Origin: Equivita sp045641605
Lineage (GTDB): Bacteria; Actinomycetota; Coriobacteriia; Coriobacteriales; Eggerthellaceae
DNA: 15,545 nucleotides
Reading direction: 5' to 3'
NCBI GenBank assembly: GCA_045641605.1
Contig: JAZUHG010000003.1
Location: forward strand, 1-15,545
The translations under genes and the position numbers were made by a program. The notes under the pieces are model-generated. The model saw only the letters and a program-made list of their open reading frames with translations. It was not told the DNA's origin and did no database searches. This document shows, one piece after another, positions 6,512 to 14,244 of this stretch. Within the stretch, counting starts at the first letter, position 1; each line of letters starts with the position of its first letter.

Positions 6512-7687
6512 ATGAAATTTCTTAAAAACAACATTCAAAAGATTTTTATTGGGATTATTATAATTATTGTTTTGGCTGTTGTTCTGCTTAGGGGAGATTC
6601 GCTTAAAGAACTTTTGGAAACCATGAAGGGCGCAACGCCAATTCCTATAATTTTGGCAGTTTGTACCCAACTTGCTAAATATTTTGCTCAAAGTTTTGCT
6701 TATTCTTTTAGTTTTAGAGCTGTTGGTGAAAAGATGCGTGCAAGAGAAACACTCCCATTGGTTTTTGGAACTTTCTTTATGAACACAATAGCTCCTTCTA
6801 TGAATTTAGCTGGTACAACTTTGGTTGTTGATGATGCCCGAAGACGAGGTATTGACCCTGGTAAATCTACTTCGGCGGCCTTGTTAATGCAAATTACTAT
6901 TGATGGCGCATTTATGACCGTCATGATTGGAGCCTTTATTTTGCTTTTGTGTACAGTTGGTCTTAATCCTTTGTGGATTTTGATGGGTGCTGTTGTTGTG
7001 TGTTTGGTTCTTACTATGATTGGTCTTTTGGCTATGGGTAAGATTAATCCAGATTTGCTTCATAAGATTCTAGGCAAGGTCGAAGATCTTATTAATAGGT
7101 TATCTGTAAAGATTCGCAAAAAGCCTGTGAAGCCATGGGCAAAGGGGATTGTTGAGAATTTCTCTGACGCTTCTAACCTTGTTGGAAAAAATATGAATTG
7201 GGTTTTTGCGGCTTATGGATGCAGTTTGTTTGCCAGCATTTGTGAGCTAAGTTGCTTCGCTTTGTGCGGTATTGGATTTGAGATTTTTGCTCCAGAGCCT
7301 TTGATTTGTGGTTATGTTGTTGCAACTTTGTTTGCGATGATATCCATCACACCTCAAGGTGTTGGAGTTGTTGAAGCTATGGTTGTTGTGGCCTTTACAG
7401 CCTATGAGCAAAATGCTGCAGCGGCTACTGCTACAGCTTTGGTATACCGCGGCATCGTCTTTTGGATGCCGTTTATTATCGGTGCTATTCTAATGACTCA
7501 GATCAAAGCCTTCAAAGATTCCTCGAAGAAGGGCGTTAAAGAGGCCGCTGAGCGTCAAGAAAAGATTGATGATAAGCTTGAATATGATTTTCGAAATACT
7601 ATTGATGAGATGAGAGACGAGCAAATCGAGCAAAAATACAAAGACAAAATTATTCAAGATGCTCAAGAGATTCATTTGGACCAATAA
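6512..7687 (+). CDS. Flippase-like integral membrane protein (LPG synthase TM / UPF0104 family)
   Basis: 391-residue polytopic membrane protein of the family that includes the membrane half of lysylphosphatidylglycerol synthases (MprF) and YbhN. Features supporting this are the first hydrophobic helix at about residues 8-25, the segment FMNTIAPSMNLAGT, and the late segment ITPQGVGVVEAM, which resembles the family's conserved P-x-G-x-G-x-x-E motif. Known members move or display lipids or glycolipids across the membrane; the substrate here is unknown. There is no soluble aminoacyl-transferase domain, only a charged cytoplasmic tail of about 55 residues. Its ATG is three bases after the sortase stop, and its TAA overlaps the next ATG by one base (TAATG), implying translational coupling. 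Confidence 0.85.
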   Translation: MKFLKNNIQKIFIGIIIIIVLAVVLLRGDSLKELLETMKGATPIPIILAVCTQLAKYFAQSFAYSFSFRAVGEKMRARETLPLVFGTFFMNTIAPSMNLAGTTLVVDDARRRGIDPGKSTSAALLMQITIDGAFMTVMIGAFILLLCTVGLNPLWILMGAVVVCLVLTMIGLLAMGKINPDLLHKILGKVEDLINRLSVKIRKKPVKPWAKGIVENFSDASNLVGKNMNWVFAAYGCSLFASICELSCFALCGIGFEIFAPEPLICGYVVATLFAMISITPQGVGVVEAMVVVAFTAYEQNAAAATATALVYRGIVFWMPFIIGAILMTQIKAFKDSSKKGVKEAAERQEKIDDKLEYDFRNTIDEMRDEQIEQKYKDKIIQDAQEIHLDQ

Positions 7688-8601
7688 TGTATAAGCCCAA
7701 AAAAGTAATCCTAATTCCATTTACTAAGGCTGACGGAGATAATAATTTGCGCTTTGAGGCGAAGTTCTTCTACCAAGAATATTTTCAGGATGCAGAAGAG
7801 TTGCAAATTGTTGGCAATGGACTTACTGGGAAACTTTTCATTAAAGATGAGCTTGCGATGTATATAATCGGCGAAGGCAAGGTAAGCTGCGCCATGACAA
7901 CTTCGGCTCTTTTATGCAATAGCGATTTTGATTTTAGCGACACAATATTTATTTTGTGTGGCTGCTGTGGCAGTGCATACGGAAAAGGAGTTCCTGGGGA
8001 TGTATATGTAGTTGAAGATACTGTTGATATCGATTTGGGTTACCGTATTGACTCGCGCGATAACAACAATGGCAAAACTTGGTACCCAAACCCAGCCCTT
8101 GATGATACGGCGCATGTTGAGCTTAATAAGAAGCTAGCTAACGATGTTTACGAGCTTATAAAAGACGAGCCAGTTAGCAACAATGATTTTGTTGATAGAT
8201 TAATGAAGGAGTCATTTAACAACGAAGGGTGGGCAACCCGCAAGCCGGAAATTCTTAAGGCGACTTCGGTGACTTCAGATTCTTATTGGAAAAGTAAGCA
8301 CCTAAGCGAATCTGCGCAAGAAATTTGCGAGTATTATAAATGCAAGCAAGCTTATATGGCTACTCAGATGGAGGATGCCTCTATAGCTTTGGTATTTAAG
8401 AAGTTCAACATGCTGGACAAGCTTATTGTGCTTCGTTATTCTGTGAACATGGATGTTTTTATGGCAGGTCAAAACGCTCAATTGATGTGGAGTGAAGGGA
8501 AGTCGTGACATGATGGCGAAGATTTAGACGGCTTCGAAGATCTGTTTACTGTTGTTGCGAAGAACGCAACGAATATAGTTAGCAAGATTATTCTTGGATA
8601 A
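7687..8601 (+). CDS. Nucleoside phosphorylase/purine nucleoside permease-like protein with one in-frame UGA
   Basis: 304-residue protein resembling the purine nucleoside permease (NUP) branch of the nucleoside phosphorylase superfamily. It shows an N-terminal strand plus glycine segment, a phosphorylase-like FILCGCCGSAYG stretch (about residues 89-100), and a MEDASIALVFKKF ... KLIVLRYSVNMD segment like the family's nucleoside-binding region. No signal peptide or membrane segment is seen, so a cytoplasmic nucleoside-binding or -cleaving role is likelier than transport. TGA is codon 274 (8506-8508), and the frame runs 30 further residues to TAA with acidic then helical sequence, as expected of a real C-terminus. 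The start overlaps the flippase-like stop. It is last in the operon and convergent with the MFS gene. Confidence 0.78.
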
Positions 8602-8615
8602 TAGCATTTCTTAAT

Positions 8616-9842
8616 TTATGATTTTTTGCTGTATCTTTCATTTTTTCTACTATTGCAAAATATTGATACTATTGTAGCTAATATACCTGTTAGAAGTAGG
8701 CAAAATGCGCAAGCATAATAATTTTCAAAGCTATTGTTAAGGATGAGTTGTGTGAGTGAAGTGCCCAGTACTTGACCTAGGCTGAAAGCTGCCATTCCAA
8801 TTCCTATACCGATGGAGTGGTAACGCGGTTCTAAGATTTCGAAGACTGCATTCGCAGAGACAGCCGGCGCTCCAAGCCCGATGCCTAATAAAACTTGTCC
8901 AAGAATAAATAAAGGACCGTTGCATGTAAACATCAAAAATGCTCCTGGTCCCATACGCGCACATCCAATTAAGTATACATATTTATATGTTTTAAACTTA
9001 TCACAAAAATAACCAAATAGCAGGGAAGAGGCTATAGAAATTATCATTGTTAGAGAAGTTAGGATTCCAGACAATGAGCTACTCATATCAAAGCGCATTT
9101 GTAAAATACTTGGCACGTAATTGAGGATTCCAGCCTGAATTACAGAGATTGCTACAAATGAAATTAAGAACAATACAAAATTTTTAATCGAAGATTTATT
9201 AGTGGTTTTTGATTTTACTTTAGCGTCAGAGGCTTTGTCTTCGGTGCCGCTTTGAACGCTTCACTTCTTAATTGTAAGTAGCATTATTATTGACGTAATT
9301 ATCACAAGGACACAAAATATTGTTCACGTGATTGTCAGATTAAAAGTTTCGACGAAGATTGGGGTTAAGGCTTCGCCAATAAAGCAGGCGAAAGGCACGC
9401 GGATTGCCCATATACCCATAATTTTACCAATATGCTTGTCCTTAACGATCCTTTGTATGATGACAGGTATGCATACGCTTGAGAAAATGTAGCAAGTACC
9501 TTCAAGTATTCGGCTAAATAATAGCAATTCAACGTTGTGGGTACCAACGATGAAAGACAGTGCACCAATTACTGAACCTAAAATAGACATGGCAATTCCA
9601 ATAACCAACAGCTTTATGTAACCCAATTTTCTGCTAAGCCATCCTGCAGGAATTGCTAGGACTAGCGCTACGGTCGAGTAACTTGTCATAAGCCATGATG
9701 CTTGCATGGGCTCAATTGTGAGATACGAGCATATCGTTGCGTAGATAGACGGAATTTTGTACATATTAATGGAGTCGCAAACGCCAAAAAGGAGTATGGC
9801 CGCGGCAACTAGAAAGTATTTTAATAAACTTTTTTTACTCAT
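8616..9842 (-). CDS. Major facilitator superfamily transporter with two in-frame UGA codons
   Basis: 408-residue MFS permease with about twelve membrane helices in two halves joined by a hydrophilic Lys/Ser-rich loop. The first half holds the loop 2-3 signature as GWLSRKLGYIKLL and the second half its counterpart, GYFCDKFKTYKYV. The substrate cannot be inferred. TGA occurs at codon 173 (9324-9326), at the start of a helix, and at codon 194 (9261-9263), in the loop just after it. Both sit in unbroken frame. I start at ATG 9842 (MSKKSLLKYF); an in-frame TTG at 9872 is less likely, and neither has a clear ribosome site. It ends with TAA, 14 bases from the convergent phosphorylase-like gene. No obvious terminator separates them. 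Confidence 0.88.
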
Positions 9843-9872
9843 ATTTACGAACACAGCGGCATATGATAACAA

Positions 9873-9952
9873 ATAATGAATAGATTTTGAATATGATGTT
9901 TTAAAACCCCTGCAGGTATTTTAAAAAAGTTATAAAAAGTTTATAAAAAAAC
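9873..9952. other. AT-rich intergenic stretch upstream of dnaK
   Basis: Between the MFS start and the dnaK promoter there is no gene. It holds two TTTTAAAA words (9911 region) around a CCTGCAGG palindrome. Nearer the promoter are A/T tracts (AAGTTT and AAACTT arms, 9938-9955) that touch the -35 box and could work as an UP element or regulator site. No clear MFS promoter was identified. Confidence 0.3.
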
Positions 9953-9981
9953 TTGACAAACACACACTAAGGTTTTATAAT
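9953..9981 (+). promoter_or_regulatory. Consensus sigma-70 promoter of the dnaK operon
   Basis: A perfect TTGACA (9953-9958) and perfect TATAAT (9976-9981) with the optimal 17-base spacer. Such a strong vegetative promoter for a heat-shock operon implies control by repression rather than by an alternative sigma factor, in keeping with hspR in the same operon. The start point is predicted near 9988. Confidence 0.9.
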
Positions 9982-9987
9982 GCGCAC

Positions 9988-10009
9988 AACGCAGACATAA
10001 AACTGCGTT
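9988..10009 (+). promoter_or_regulatory. Inverted repeat at the dnaK transcript start, candidate HspR operator or 5' stem-loop
   Basis: AACGCAG (9988-9994) and CTGCGTT (10003-10009) are perfect 7-base complements with an 8-base spacer, exactly at the predicted start point. The layout resembles the HAIR operator of HspR (7-base arms CTTGAGT/ACTCAAG, 7-base spacer), but the sequence differs, and it is not CIRCE. It may be a diverged operator or a 5' RNA hairpin that stabilises the message. Confidence 0.55.
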
Positions 10010-10056
10010 ATATTTTTGGTAATAATAAAAATGTATATAAAAAGGAGATGATGAAA

Positions 10057-12051
10057 ATGGCAAAAATTTTAGGAATCGATTTAGGAACAACAAACTCTGC
10101 GATGGCCGTTATGGAAGGAAGTGAACCAGAAATTTTGGTTAACTCCGAAGGCGACCGCACTACACCTAGTGTTGAGGGTTTCAGAAAGGATGGGGAACGT
10201 GTTGTTGGTAAAGCTGCAAAGAACCAAGCAGTTACAAATCCAGAGAACACTGTTTCTTCTGTAAAGCGTTTCATCGGCCGTTCCTTCGATGAGACAAAAG
10301 AAGAGCAAAAGACGGTTGCTTATAAAGTTAAGAGTGGTAAGGATGGTCGTGCTGTTGTAGACATCGATGGCAAGGACTATACTCCTGAAGAAGTAAGCGC
10401 TATGGTTTTGCAAAAAATGAAGGCTGATGCTGAAAAGCAAACAGGTGAGACAATTTCTCATGCTGTAATTACAGTTCCTGCTTACTTTAATGATGCTCAA
10501 CGTCAAGCTACAAAAGATGCTGGTAAGATTGCTGGTTTGGAAGTTGACAGAATTATCAATGAACCTACAGCAGCAGCACTTGCTTACGGTCTTGACAAGA
10601 GCGACAAAGAAGAGAAGGTCCTCGTCTTCGATCTTGGTGGTGGTACGTTTGACGTATCCATTCTTGAGTTGGGCGATGGGGTCTTCGAAGTTGCATCAAC
10701 CGCTGGTGATAACCACTTAGGTGGTGATGACTGGGATCAACGCGTTATTGATTGGATGGCCGACAAGTTTAAGGCTGACAATAATATTGATCTTCGCGAA
10801 GACAAGATGGCTCTTCAACGTTTGAAGGAAGCTGCTGAAAAAGCTAAGATGGAGCTTTCCAACACTACTCAAACAAACATTAACTTACCATTTATTACGG
10901 CTGATGATAGTGGTCCGAAGCACCTTGATTTCACTTTAACTCGTACAGAGTTTGAAAAGATTACTTCGGATTTACTTGACCGTTGTAAGAAACCAGTTGA
11001 GCAAGCTCTAAAAGATGCTGGCTTAAAGACTGGTGAGGTTGACGAAGTTATTTTGGTTGGTGGATCTACACGTATGCCAGCTGTTCAAGACTTGGTTAAG
11101 AAGATGACTGGTAAGGATCCTAACATGACCGTTAACCCAGACGAGGTTGTTGCTATGGGTGCTGCTGTTCAAGGTGGTGTTTTGACAGGTGATGTTAAGG
11201 GCATCTTATTATTGGATGTTACTCCTTTGTCTTTAGGTGTTGAGACACTTGGTGGTGTTATGACTCGCATGATTGAGCGCAACACTACAATTCCTGCAAA
11301 GAAGACAGAGATCTATTCAACTGCTGCAGATAATCAAACAAGCGTTGAGATTCATGTTCTTCAAGGTGAGCGTCCAATGGCTGCGGCTAATAAGACTCTT
11401 GGTCGTTTCCAATTAACTGGAATTCCAAGTGCCCCTCGTGGTGTACCTCAAATTGAGGTTACTTTCGACATCGATGCAAATGGTATCGTTAATGTATCTG
11501 CTAAAGACCTTGGTACTGGTACCGAGCAAAACATCACAATTAGTGGTTCAACTGCTCTTAGCGACGAAGAGGTCGATCGCATGGTTAAAGATGCCGAGAC
11601 TCATGCTGAGGAAGATAAGAAGCACAAAGAAGAAGTTGAGGTTCGCAATAATGCCGAAAGCTTAGTTGCCGCTACTGAGAAATCTATTCAAGAGCTAGGT
11701 GACAAAGTTCCGGAGGACACTAAAAAGGCTGCAACTGATGCTGCTGAAAAAACTAAGAAAGCTTTGGAAGGCGATGACCTTGAAGAAGTTAAGAAGTGCA
11801 TGGAAGAGCTACAGCAAGCTGGTTATAAGATTGCAGAAATTGCTTATAGCCAGGCTAATACTGCGGGTGCCGAAGGCGCTGCTGCAGGAGCTGATGCTAA
11901 TGCTGGAGCTGCTAAAGAAAACGAAGACGGAACAATTGAAGCTGACTATGAAGTAGTTGATGAAGATGCTGGCAAAAAGGAAGATAAGAAAGAAGACAAA
12001 AAAGAAGACAAGAAAGACGACAAGAAATCAACTAAGAAAGATTCCAAATAA
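10057..12051 (+). CDS. dnaK: Chaperone protein DnaK (Hsp70)
   Basis: ATP-driven Hsp70 chaperone, partner of DnaJ and GrpE. The 664-residue product has the N-terminal ILGIDLGTTNS phosphate loop, the second phosphate motif FDLGGGTFDVS, the interdomain linker ILLLDVTPLSLG (about residue 383 onward), a substrate-binding domain and a helical lid. The end is unusual: after EADYEVVDED comes a Lys/Glu/Asp repeat tail of roughly 25 residues in place of a short acidic end. I start at ATG 10057 (MAKILGID), nine bases after the AAGGAG site (10042-10047); in-frame ATGs at 10048 and 10051 are too close to that site. It ends with TAA inside a 12-base palindrome and is the first gene of the heat-shock operon. 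Confidence 0.98.
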   Translation: MAKILGIDLGTTNSAMAVMEGSEPEILVNSEGDRTTPSVEGFRKDGERVVGKAAKNQAVTNPENTVSSVKRFIGRSFDETKEEQKTVAYKVKSGKDGRAVVDIDGKDYTPEEVSAMVLQKMKADAEKQTGETISHAVITVPAYFNDAQRQATKDAGKIAGLEVDRIINEPTAAALAYGLDKSDKEEKVLVFDLGGGTFDVSILELGDGVFEVASTAGDNHLGGDDWDQRVIDWMADKFKADNNIDLREDKMALQRLKEAAEKAKMELSNTTQTNINLPFITADDSGPKHLDFTLTRTEFEKITSDLLDRCKKPVEQALKDAGLKTGEVDEVILVGGSTRMPAVQDLVKKMTGKDPNMTVNPDEVVAMGAAVQGGVLTGDVKGILLLDVTPLSLGVETLGGVMTRMIERNTTIPAKKTEIYSTAADNQTSVEIHVLQGERPMAAANKTLGRFQLTGIPSAPRGVPQIEVTFDIDANGIVNVSAKDLGTGTEQNITISGSTALSDEEVDRMVKDAETHAEEDKKHKEEVEVRNNAESLVAATEKSIQELGDKVPEDTKKAATDAAEKTKKALEGDDLEEVKKCMEELQQAGYKIAEIAYSQANTAGAEGAAAGADANAGAAKENEDGTIEADYEVVDEDAGKKEDKKEDKKEDKKDDKKSTKKDSK

Positions 12052-12060
12052 TCTAGATTA
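12049..12060. repeat. 12-base palindrome at the dnaK stop
   Basis: TAATCTAGATTA is a perfect palindrome that includes the dnaK TAA. It is too short and AT-rich to be a terminator and could be chance, or a minor processing or protein-binding site in the dnaK-grpE gap. Confidence 0.3.
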
Positions 12061-12076
12061 ATAGAAAGGAATCATC

Positions 12077-12763
12077 ATGGCAGAGAAAAAGAAAAAGAAT
12101 GCGGGAACGGAGGCGAAGGCCTCCGCTTCTGCTAAGAAAAAACAGAGCGCTAAGCAAACAAAGAAAAACGATAAAGAGTGGTTAGAAGAAGAGCTTAAGG
12201 ACGACAAAGTTGATGAAAATGATTCGGATGCTCTTATGAAACAGGCTGCTGAGCAACTTGAAAAGTTGCAAGCAGAAGTAAAAGAGTGGAAGGATAATTA
12301 TCTTCGTCTTCATGCAGAATGGGATACCTATCGCAGACGTACTGCAGAGCAGCGTGAGGCCGATAAAGCAACTGCTGGTGAAGGCTTGGTCACAGATTTG
12401 TTGCCTGTGTTGGATGACTTTGAGAGATCTATAACTTTCGCAAAAGAAAATGGTGAAAAAGGTCTTATCGAAGGTGTTGAGGCTGTACATTCGAAGCTAA
12501 TTGATACATTAAAAAAGAATGGTGCAGAAGTAATTGAGCCTGAGGCTGGTGCTGAGTTTAATGCAATTGAGCATCAGGCTGTTGCAACTGTTGAAGATAA
12601 AGAAAAGTTTGATGAGAGCATTGCTGGAGTTATGCAAAAGGGTTATAAGATGGGTAACAAAGTTATTCGTCCTGCAATGGTTAGCGTAACTACTGGTGGT
12701 AAAAAGCGTCCAAAAGCCGAAGAAGAAACCGAAGAGAAGAACGAAGACGTAAACGAAGCATAA
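12077..12763 (+). CDS. grpE: Nucleotide exchange factor GrpE
   Basis: Releases ADP from DnaK to complete the chaperone cycle. The 228-residue product starts with a Lys/Ala-rich disordered tail of about 50 residues. It continues with the long dimerisation coiled coil (about 55-95, including NYLRLHAEWDTYRRRTAEQ), the four-helix region LLPVLDDFERSI, and the C-terminal beta domain with the family-typical EFNAIEHQAV and KMGNKVIRPAMVSV segments. GAAAGGA lies seven bases before ATG 12077. All three Trp codons are TGG. Ends with TAA; dnaJ begins 16 bases later. Confidence 0.97.
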   Translation: MAEKKKKNAGTEAKASASAKKKQSAKQTKKNDKEWLEEELKDDKVDENDSDALMKQAAEQLEKLQAEVKEWKDNYLRLHAEWDTYRRRTAEQREADKATAGEGLVTDLLPVLDDFERSITFAKENGEKGLIEGVEAVHSKLIDTLKKNGAEVIEPEAGAEFNAIEHQAVATVEDKEKFDESIAGVMQKGYKMGNKVIRPAMVSVTTGGKKRPKAEEETEEKNEDVNEA

Positions 12764-12779
12764 TGGAAGGAGGGACGTT

Positions 12780-13802
12780 ATGGCAAACACACCAGATTAT
12801 TACAAAACGCTTGGCGTCTCTAAGGATGCTAGTGAAGCGGAAATAAAGAAAGCTTTTAGGAAGCTCGCTCAAAAGCATCATCCAGATGCTGGCGGTGACG
12901 AAGAAAAGTTTAAAGAAATAAATGAAGCTTACGAAGTCTTAAGCGACCCTAAGAAAAAGCAAGTATATGACCAGTTTGGTGCTGTAGGTGCTGGTGGTAT
13001 GCCAGGAGGAAATCCTTTTGGTGGTGCTGCTGGTAATCCTTTTGGCGGAGCAAGCTATGTAAATGTTAATGGTATGCCTTTTGATATTGGAGATATCTTC
13101 AAAGGAGCAAAAGGTTGAAGTGACATTTTGGACAGAATGCGAAGCGGCGAAGGAATCTTCGGCACCGATTGAGACTTTAAAAACAATGGTGGCCAAGGCT
13201 TCGGTAGGCCTATGGACCCGTTTGGTGGGATGGATATGGGCTATGAGCCAGCTGCCCCTAAAGAGAGTTTTGACATTAAGGCTGACCTAAATGTTAGTTT
13301 TGATGAGGCTTTTTCTGGCACAAAAAAGAATTTTAGTGTGAGGGTACCTGGTAAGTCTAAGGCGGATTCCATCACATTAAAAATTCCTGAGGGCTGCGGA
13401 GAAGGTACTAAGCTTCGTTTGAAAGGTCAAGGAAAGCCAAACCCAGCGGGTGGGAACGGTGACCTAATTTGTGAGATTCATATTTTGCCGCACAAGTATT
13501 TTTCCTTGGATGGCAAAAATGTGATTGTTGATGTCCCGGTTACGCTTAGTGAAGCTGCTTTGGGCGAGAAGGTTGAAGTACCAACCCCTGATGGTAAAAA
13601 GCTTCGCATCAAAGTGCCAAAAGGATGTCAAAGTGGTACTAAGCTTACTGTAAAAGGTAAGGGTGCAAAAAAGAGAGGCGGTGGCTTCGGAGACTTGATT
13701 GCTCAAATTAAGGTGTTAGTTCCGAAGACGCTTGATAAAAAGCAAGAAAAAATTATGAAGGAATATGCTGAAGTTGAGGATAAGGGGGTCAGACCATGGT
13801 AA
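12780..13802 (+). CDS. dnaJ: DnaJ-type co-chaperone without zinc finger, two in-frame UGA codons
   Basis: J-domain protein that delivers substrates to DnaK and triggers its ATPase. The 340-residue product has a J domain (residues 5-70) with HPD at 34-36, a Gly/Phe-rich linker with repeats of the type NPFGGA (about 80-150), and two C-terminal beta domains (from about 150: FDIKADLNVSFDEAFSG). The four CXXCXGXG zinc repeats of classical DnaJ are absent, so it is the CbpA-like (type B) form. TGA is codon 113 (13116-13118) and codon 131 (13170-13172), both in the linker in a continuous frame. With the standard code the gene falls apart into a J-domain piece and a C-terminal piece. A strong GGAAGGAGG site precedes ATG 12780. 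Its TGG-TAA end overlaps the hspR start by seven bases. Confidence 0.94.
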
Positions 13803-14221
13803 TGGATGATCGCGATAGGCCGGTATATATGATTAGTGTGGCTGCGGAGCTTGCAGGTGTTCATCCGCAAACGCGTCGAGGCTATGAGCAAAAAGACTTG
13901 GTTGTACCTAAGCGCACAGAAGGAAACACGCGTAGGTATTCGCAAGCGGATATCGATAAACTTTCGCTGATTAGTGAGCTTACCGAAGAGGGTATCAACC
14001 TGGCTGGAGTTATTCGTATTTTGGACCTCCAAGGACGCCTTGATGAACGTAACAAAGAGGTTGATGATTTGCATAGCAGGGTCCGAAGACTCAAGGACCG
14101 CGTTCATGAGCTTGAAACACGTGAGAGCGTTAAAGAGCTTGTTGAAGATAATAATTCGCTTGCTATTAGAAAACACGGCGGATTGTTAGAAGAAATAATG
14201 GAAGAGTTAGACAAATTTTAG
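13796..14221 (+). CDS. hspR: MerR-family heat-shock repressor HspR
   Basis: Transcriptional repressor that in actinobacteria binds HAIR sites upstream of dnaK and clpB and uses DnaK as co-repressor. The 141-residue product has the MerR helix-turn-helix (YMISVAAELAGVHPQT at about residues 10-25), the wing (NTRRYSQADIDKL), the HspR-typical EEGINLAGVIRIL stretch, and a C-terminal coiled coil for dimer formation. Where many HspR proteins read QTLRQYDRLGLV, this one reads QTRRGYEQKDLV, so DNA recognition may differ. It overlaps the dnaJ end by seven bases. The start could also be the in-frame ATG at 13802, six bases on. Position four in the dnaK operon fits autorepression. Confidence 0.94.
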   Translation: MVMDDRDRPVYMISVAAELAGVHPQTRRGYEQKDLVVPKRTEGNTRRYSQADIDKLSLISELTEEGINLAGVIRILDLQGRLDERNKEVDDLHSRVRRLKDRVHELETRESVKELVEDNNSLAIRKHGGLLEEIMEELDKF

Positions 14222-14244
14222 AGTAGGAAGAAAGGAGAGACATC

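Noticed and set aside
9953..10056. CIRCE or HAIR operator upstream of dnaK
   Set aside because: Neither the TTAGCACTC-type nor the CTTGAGT-type arms are present; only an unrelated 7-8-7 inverted repeat is.
8500..13175. UGA as selenocysteine or programmed read-through
   Set aside because: None of the families is a known selenoprotein, no SECIS-like hairpin follows, the downstream bases vary (A, C, G), and the six sites sit in unrelated proteins.
4590..13175. UGA read as glycine, as in Gracilibacteria
   Set aside because: Conserved glycines I can recognise are all GGN codons, and the UGA sites in the MFS helix entry and DnaJ linker fit Trp better. Not excluded without alignments.
12780..13802. 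Two separate genes, a short J-domain protein and a DnaJ C-terminal protein
   Set aside because: Both parts are in one frame, joined by a normal Gly/Phe linker, with no ribosome site before the second part.
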